Notes under the pieces: generated by a model
What the model saw: the letters and a program-made list of their open reading frames with translations, nothing else
What the model was told of the DNA's origin: nothing
Database searches by the model: none
In this document: in pieces, positions 58,208-64,000 of the stretch
How positions within the stretch are numbered: position 1 is the stretch's first letter
Layout: every line of letters begins with the position of its first letter
Translations under genes and position numbers: made by a program
Assembly (NCBI GenBank): GCA_003508835.1
Contig: PUFA01000003.1
Coordinates: 15,477,501 to 15,541,500 of the forward strand
Direction: 5' to 3'
Length of the DNA stretch: 64,000 nt
DNA from: Eonycteris spelaea
Taxonomy: Eukaryota > Chordata > Mammalia > Chiroptera > Pteropodidae

Positions 58208-58579
58208 TCATATGGATTCCACACTGTAGTTGTTTTAAAGGCTTGGAGGGGCCTCATTAACTTTACAAGGCAAGACTGGATTTACAGAACCAATATCTAT
58301 GTGGAGAAAGCAACGCCTGCAGGTTCCGTTTTTATTGGAGGTTTGCTCTTGCCTTTTTCCCTTAATACAGATGTCTTTTATAAGATTACTTTTTATGGAA
58401 CGAAAGCAACAGGCAATTTCCAATTAAATGCAGATGTCAAGGTTTCTCCACCTACAGGCATTCAGGTGCCAGGATTGCCCCCAACGCCTATGAATTTTAT
58501 GGATGTTAGCGCAGTTAATGTATTATACATTATTTTGAATATTAATTATAAATATTGCCCAAGCCCCTGTTTTACATAG
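58208..58579 (+). other. Unexplained 124-codon open frame, no family recognised
   Basis: It is open from after a TAG at 58205 to a stop after 58579. There is no ATG near its start; the nearest in-frame start-like codon is GTG at 58301. The middle encodes residues less typical of AT-rich noise (GGLLLPFSLNTDVFYKITFYG, then VSPPTGIQVPGLPPTPMNF), and the local DNA is less AT-rich. It could be a decayed exon, a processed-pseudogene piece, a repeat-derived frame or chance. Downstream sequence returns to AT-rich non-coding DNA. I assign no function. Confidence 0.2.
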
Positions 58580-59019
58580 CATGTTTTCTAAACAAATTCC
58601 CACCTTATTTTATATTAACTTTCAAAACAAGTCTAAGATTATTACCAGTCCTAAATTATTTACTTTTCTGTTTTAACTAGGGACTAGACAGTGAAATAAT
58701 TAAATTCATTGCTTCTTATTGTCATTCAGCTTTGGCTAGTGCTTAACTATGATGCTTAACCATTTAGAGCATATTTTATAAAGGAACAAGCTAGGAGTAT
58801 GATGCAATCATTCTTTACTATTAGCAAGTCTAATAAACATTTGATCATTAGACGGAGGAAAATATACAGAATACATAATTAAATACCAGTTGATTGGATA
58901 TACATGACATATTTCCATAGTATGTCTGCAAAATTTATAACAGATGTCATAAATAGAAAATTGGGTAATCAACGTGAGGCTGTTTTTCTAATGATGAGGT
59001 AGTGCGACACGCTTATCTC
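58580..59019. other. Unassigned stretch
   Basis: No feature recognised. Confidence 0.35.
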
Positions 59020-59405
59020 TGTTGCATGCTGTCTGCCCACCCTATCAAATATTTCCAGCTCATTCCCAGGGTATTTTGTATGATTGCAATTCTTTACACC
59101 CTTGACAGAAGGTTCGATCATGTGACCCGTTTTGCCAGTAAAATGTGAGCAGAAGTGCTGCATATCACTTCCAGATAAAAAACATTTAGAGTTAGCGTGA
59201 ACTTACCATCATTTCTTTCTCTGTGCCAAGGGTGTAGCTATGTTCTGGACAATGTCTGCTCAGGAAGACTGGATCTGGGCATGAGCAGGATGCCAAGCCA
59301 ACCTGTGATAGATGAGTTGCTTCAGTGAGAAATAAACCTTTGAAATTTCAACCTCCTTAGATTTGCAGGTTATATATGTCCAAATTTATAACCCAGTGCA
59401 TCTTG
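59020..59405 (+). mobile_element. ERVL-MaLR (MLT1-class) LTR, degraded
   Basis: 'gtgagcagaagtgctgcatatcacttccag', 'tgccaagggtgtagctatgttctgg' and the right-hand polyadenylation region 'cagtgagaaataaacctttgaaatttcaacctccttagatttgcagg' parallel an MLT1-class LTR ('tgagtgagaaataaacctttgttgtgttaagccactgag'). Confidence 0.6.
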
Positions 59406-61949
59406 ATTGTGATATACCTTGAGCCTAAAATAAAGCCCATTTCATCATAGGTTCTCTAAAACACGTTACCAAACTGAACAGTTGGACCACTTTAGTTACT
59501 GAGGAAAATACCAGATATATGAAGAAAAGACCTACCCTCATGTAACATGAATTTGAGAAAAACAAGTGGAAAGTTAAATACAACAAGGAATCACAGTCAA
59601 GTCAGGCCAGATAGTGCTTACTTAGTTACCAAATAAAGGCACATGTAATTGATGCTGAACTTTGGTGGATATGAGAAATGATTAAAAGGCAAACTTTAAA
59701 AGCCTTGGAAATGGAAGGACTTTAATCAGATCTTTAAACATTGGTAGGGTTTGAAGAGGCAAAATAATTTTTTTCCATAATTAGGAAAATATACAGTTTT
59801 TTTCAGTAAGGATCTGGTCCAATATCAGCTTCAGCAAATTAGAACTATTTGAAATGAAATCCAAAAGTAAGTTTTGATACCTTAGACAAGAGCTGTGTAA
59901 GAGATATTTCAGGCAAGAGCTTTTGAAGTGTTCATAATGTCCTTGTCCACACCTAGCACAAGGATTTGTGTCATGGACCATTTTCCTTAGACATCCACCG
60001 CTGCCATGTAGCAAGGACCTAGTCCCTTTCTTTGCCAGAAATTCTCTCTCCTTCCTTCTTAGTTGAATTTTGGAAACTCTATGTCCCATATTGCCCATGA
60101 AATTTAAAATTATGTTAATTTATTATATATTTCTAATCCTCGAATTATGTTTCTTTCTTATAAAATAGCTCCAGACTTTACCTTTCAATACTAAGAGCAT
60201 TTATTCCTTAAAAAAAAAAAGGCATATAGCTCTGAAATGAATTTTATTTTTTGCCCAGTCCCCTTCACTAGGAAAATCACCTACAAAAATATCTTTCTTG
60301 AAAATTTTTTGAATTCCCGATTTAAAATTGTGGCTGTGGCTCAGAATACCGAAGAAGAAAGGAGAGTAGAAAAAATGATGCAAGAAATGAGAAGTAAAGA
60401 GAGAAATTCAACAGAAGGGAGAAGAGAGAGAAATGGGAGGAGAGCAAGATAAATGTATCTAACACTTATCTAGTCTATTAAATTCTAAGTTACCCAAAGA
60501 AATGTGTATTTAACTGTGATTGAGGCCTTAGAGAAAATGATTAGGATTTTAACAGCTCAGTTTCAGACATATGGTCATGTGGAGAGGATGTCTGCATTCC
60601 TTTGTACCTTCCTTTTTGCCTGAAATAAAGTATTAGACAACCAGACAGTCATCCGTTTTCCCAAGGCAGAAGACTTGACCTGGTTGAGTAGATACTATTT
60701 TATTGTGGGCACTAGCCCTGTGTTATAGTGTTCGGTTGGTTTTTAAAAATTGTATAATTTTTGTGTGTGTGTGCAGAGAAAAAATTCTAATGTCTCCTAG
60801 ACATAAAAGAGAAAGCTTGTTTTTCAAAATTGGTTTTGTCTTCGATTTTCCTTGGGCAATGGCATTCTTCACTGAACAAAAGTCTTTAGACTGCTGCTGC
60901 CACCTAGAGAATTAATTTGTTACTTCTCTGCAGCCTGCAGAGAAAACAGGAGGCATTGTTTTTCTTGTGTGATATGCTTGCTTCTCACTTTAGCATCCAG
61001 TATTAGCCTCATTGTGTTTCCATGTAACATTATGTCCTAAGGTTAAATCACTTATATATTTATTGCTTGCGTATATTACATGCCTGAGAGAATTGAATCC
61101 TGGCCTGTTGGCTAAATTGTACCATAGAATTCCTAAAACTGAAAGGTAGTCTTACTCATACTACCTAACAGTAACAGCAGTGCATTCAAAGAAATAAAAA
61201 TAAATATTAAGAGTTCTTTGCATGCTAATATCTTCAGAGTAAACCAATTTAAGTGAATTTATATTTGCCAGTGTTTAATTATACTTTTTTGAAATCACTT
61301 TACTTGCATTTGTATGCCTTATAAAGGTATTTAATAGACTTCATGTTACAGAACCTAACATATATTCAATACTGAGCCAGAAAAACTGATGATATCTAAG
61401 TTCCTTTGTTGCAGTAGTTAATAGTAAATTTATTTTGTAATTGATAGTGAAATTAACAACAACAACAAAAAATTTTTTTGAGTTCTTTTTCTGGAGTTTA
61501 AGAAAGTTGGCCTCTACAGTTTCATTTTATATTGGTGTTTTTACTCACAAAATCCTGTATCAGGCAACTGCCTACACGTGTAAATGCAGAGTCTATGTAA
61601 TCACGGGGAAGCTTATATTATGTGGTGTATGGAAGGAGCCAGGATATAAATAAACACTGAAATCTGAAATGCAGTTTTTATCTTACCAAGAAGCTGCCTG
61701 AAACTGCTTAGAAGGTAGTGCTTCTTAGACCACCTTACCACGGTGTATTTTTTCCTCAATATGTTTTGAGTTTTATTTTTTAGAAAGAACACTAAAAATA
61801 AACTTGTAGAAAAATGAAATACAAACACGAGGACATGAAAAATGCAATCAAGACCCTCATTTTTAATTATTATATTCAACAACATAATTTTAATCTTACA
61901 AACTGGTCCAAATATTTCTATACACTCACTCTCAATTTCATTACTCATT
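59406..61949. other. Unassigned stretch
   Basis: 2.5 kb with no confident repeat or gene. Minus-strand frames of 105 codons (59781-60098) and 111 codons (61613-61948) show no recognisable domain. A weak antisense-L2-like phrase 'agacctaccctcatgtaacatgaat' lies near 59528. Confidence 0.35.
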
Positions 61950-62030
61950 GCCCACCGCTAACAAACAGTTCCTGAATTGATGTAGGTCCACAGACCACAC
62001 TTTGAGTAGCATGGCTCTAGTTTCTGAGCT
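61950..62030 (+). mobile_element. MER5-type hAT 3' fragment
   Basis: 'gtaggtccacagaccacactttgagtagcatggctct' is the right end of a MER5A-like element ('ctggtccacggaccacactttgagtagcaagg'). Confidence 0.7.
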
Positions 62031-63664
62031 CAGTTTCAATGTGTGACCCTTTTGGAAAAAAAACTGAGTCCATGAGAGCAGGGTCTGTTATTGTTCTTGC
62101 TTAGGCTTAAAGTTTATGTATGTAACACAGTGCCAAAAGCTAAATTTCAAAATCTATAAAAGACATTGGGCTTTCAGGCATATAAAATCAAGTCTGAAAA
62201 AGCGACGGATTCATTTTGTAATATCAGTCGAGTCATACTCTCATTTTCACCTAGATCCATACTTCCACATTTAGCCCCAGATCTGTTATAATTTGAAGAG
62301 GATGCTAGTCCTAAGGCCTGCTGGTGTAGCACACCAGGAGGCAACTCTACCGCAAAAATGATGGAAAGTGATTCACATAACAGTCCTAAGGTAGGGGAAG
62401 AAAGATAGCAATCTTTTTGGACTCCTAGGAAATAGTAGTAAACCCCACTGAGAACTCTGGTATCTCTAAAATTTTGACCTCTAACCTTCTAACATCTCCC
62501 ACACCAACTGCTCTGCTGTCATCTCAACACTCCAGAGACTTTGTCACACCTTTTCTTCCCTCTAGAGGGCCCTTAGATTTGATTTTCATTCTTTTTCTTT
62601 TTTCCTTCCTTTTTTTTCTCAGTCAGCCCAGACTAAAATGGAGACATTTTTCTATCAACTACCCTCTGTCTTAGGAAGCTTCAATTTATTTCTTCCTGTT
62701 GGTACCCTCTGCATAAAATATGTTTAAACATTTACCTTATTTAAAAGTTCCACATCAATCTAAGGGTAACTTCATTCTTCCAGTAAGTTTGCTTTTTCTT
62801 TACTGTATTTAGCTCTTCCTGGTCAATAATCTTCACTTTTGTCTCTTCTGCAGCTTTCATTTATGCCTTAATTCACGGAAACCAGGCACAGTTCCTGCTT
62901 ATCCCCAGGGAGACAAAATTAATTTACTTTCTTGCCAGCCCACTGAGTTATTCAAACAAGCCAATCACAGCCTTCTACAAGAACAAGGGAAACAAACTTC
63001 TCCACACTATGAAATCCACACCCCCTAATTGCTCACTTCAGTCCTGAGCACAACCCTTGGGTGGCCATGTGTGACATACGCTGTCCTCCTCCATGGACCA
63101 GGAGTGCATGTGACTTATAAATTGCTGTTTATATCATCTACCCAGTGTCAGATGTTCTGCATTGGCCATCCCCATAACCACAGGAATCCCTCTCTCATAG
63201 AAGGTGATTAAAACAATAACAACATACCTTGTTGTTACCACAACATACCTTGTGGTTTTAATTTTGAGAACAATGGATGCTGATCTTTAAGCCTTTTGAT
63301 GAACAAGTCTCTGCCTTTTTGTCAATCACCTTTCAATCTATAGCCAACACACACATTAGGTGTTTTAGTTCAGCTATCCTGCTTTACTTCATAGAAGACT
63401 GATCATGAGCATTATGATGTATAAAACTAAAATCCAGCTGTATTTTTACCCTGCTTTAAACCCCTCTAGGCTCTTATCAGGAAAAACAAATCTCCCCATA
63501 TAAAAGCAGACTTTGACCTATTTTCCAAGCATCTTATCCTGCACTTTATGTTTAAATACTGTTAAGCTACACCTATATTTGTGTCTCATGCTTTAGATTT
63601 TTGGGGGATTCCATTCCATCTACTTAAAACAACATTCTTGCTTTTCTTCAGTTGGATAATTTCA
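62031..63664. other. Unassigned stretch
   Basis: No confident repeat or gene. The 14-mer ACAACATACCTTGT occurs twice, near 63219 and 63239. Bases 62860-63110 are less AT-rich, without a recognisable exon. Confidence 0.35.
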
Positions 63665-63905
63665 ACCATTCTTTAAGAGTAAGGACACACATATTCTTTT
63701 CTGAGAAATCTATCCCAAATTAGGCAAAATTGGGGCAAATTTCTCTCATTGCTAACGTTTAAGCAACATCATGGATTTACATCTTCTTTCCCTTCATCTG
63801 CCTTCAGGGAGAAGCTGTGTCTTATTCATCTCTGGACTCGCAGGTCCTAGAACAGTTCTGTGAATAACTAGCACTAAATACCTGTGGTAGAATTGACCTG
63901 ATTCA
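63665..63905 (+). mobile_element. LINE-2 3' end, sense
   Basis: 'cttcagggagaagctgtgtcttattcatctctggactcgcaggtcctagaacagttctgtgaataactagcac' is the L2 terminus 'gagggcagggactgtgtcttattcatctttgtatccccagcgcctagaacagtgcctggcac'. Confidence 0.75.
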
Positions 63906-64000
63906 CCACTTTTTTCCCACTTAGGAGCACCTCTCATCAGGCACAATCTCCACTCTCCATTAGTCCACATATTTCAAGTACTTCTACACTTAGCTAGAAA

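Noticed and set aside
59781..60098. 105-codon minus-strand frame with a Cys-rich segment
   Set aside because: The cysteines do not form a recognisable zinc-binding or knottin spacing, and the flanks are non-coding.

Overview
The window looks like 64 kb of AT-rich intergenic or intronic DNA from a placental mammal. I find no protein-coding gene, exon, CpG island, tRNA or CRISPR array that I can support. Open reading frames are short (157 codons at most), lie on both strands, and mostly fall inside recognisable transposon remnants or microsatellites. Almost everything interpretable is repeat biology: LINE-1 of several ages, L2 and MIR, ERVL-MaLR solo LTRs, hAT-Charlie and Tigger DNA transposons, and microsatellites. 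Family names come from remembered consensus sequences, not a database search, so superfamily calls are firmer than subfamily names.

Organism: the younger L1 3' ends (near 299, 7315, 8925 and 22656) share a tail with a GGGTCAAATAT...GGTGACAGAAAG block and a GTTAACCAATATCACCATAAA end, a layout I associate with bats. A retroposed 5S rRNA copy at 15949-16101 recalls the 5S-derived SINEs described in fruit bats. Alu, B1/B2, carnivore and ruminant SINEs are absent and lineage SINEs are very scarce. I lean to Chiroptera, possibly a pteropodid, with moderate confidence. A MER1-like hAT copy at 45608 does not fit neatly and is flagged.

Layout. 0-10 kb: an L1 with a 5' inversion (299-1620), a Tigger remnant carrying part of its transposase coding sequence (4618-5183), LTR-like repeats, an L1 flanked by a 10-bp target duplication (7315-7709), and a three-layer nest in which an ancient antisense L1 (8080-9485) is split by an MLT1 LTR and by a younger L1. 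10-20 kb: MIR, a hAT fragment, long CA/TA and TC/CA microsatellites, a complete Tigger-like element with TA duplications (15474-16491) hosting the 5S retroposon, and a split ancient L1 (16760-18420). 20-28 kb: a repeat-poor block (20205-22647), another young L1 3' end, L2 pieces and a MER5. 28-38 kb: 2.8 kb of ancient antisense L1 (28870-31655), L2, MER5 and L1 3' ends. 38-53 kb: MIR/L2, three conspicuous microsatellites including a (GGAA) tract, an ancient antisense L1, a MER1-like element, and two neighbouring MaLR LTRs (48775-49968). 53-64 kb: one long ancient sense L1 (53195-57787) containing a cluster of short tandem duplications and a Tigger1-type end, then an unexplained 124-codon open frame (58208-58579), a MaLR LTR and mostly unassigned sequence.

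No genes act together here. The history is successive transposon insertion and decay. I saw no convincing new biological system; the most checkable oddities are listed as findings.
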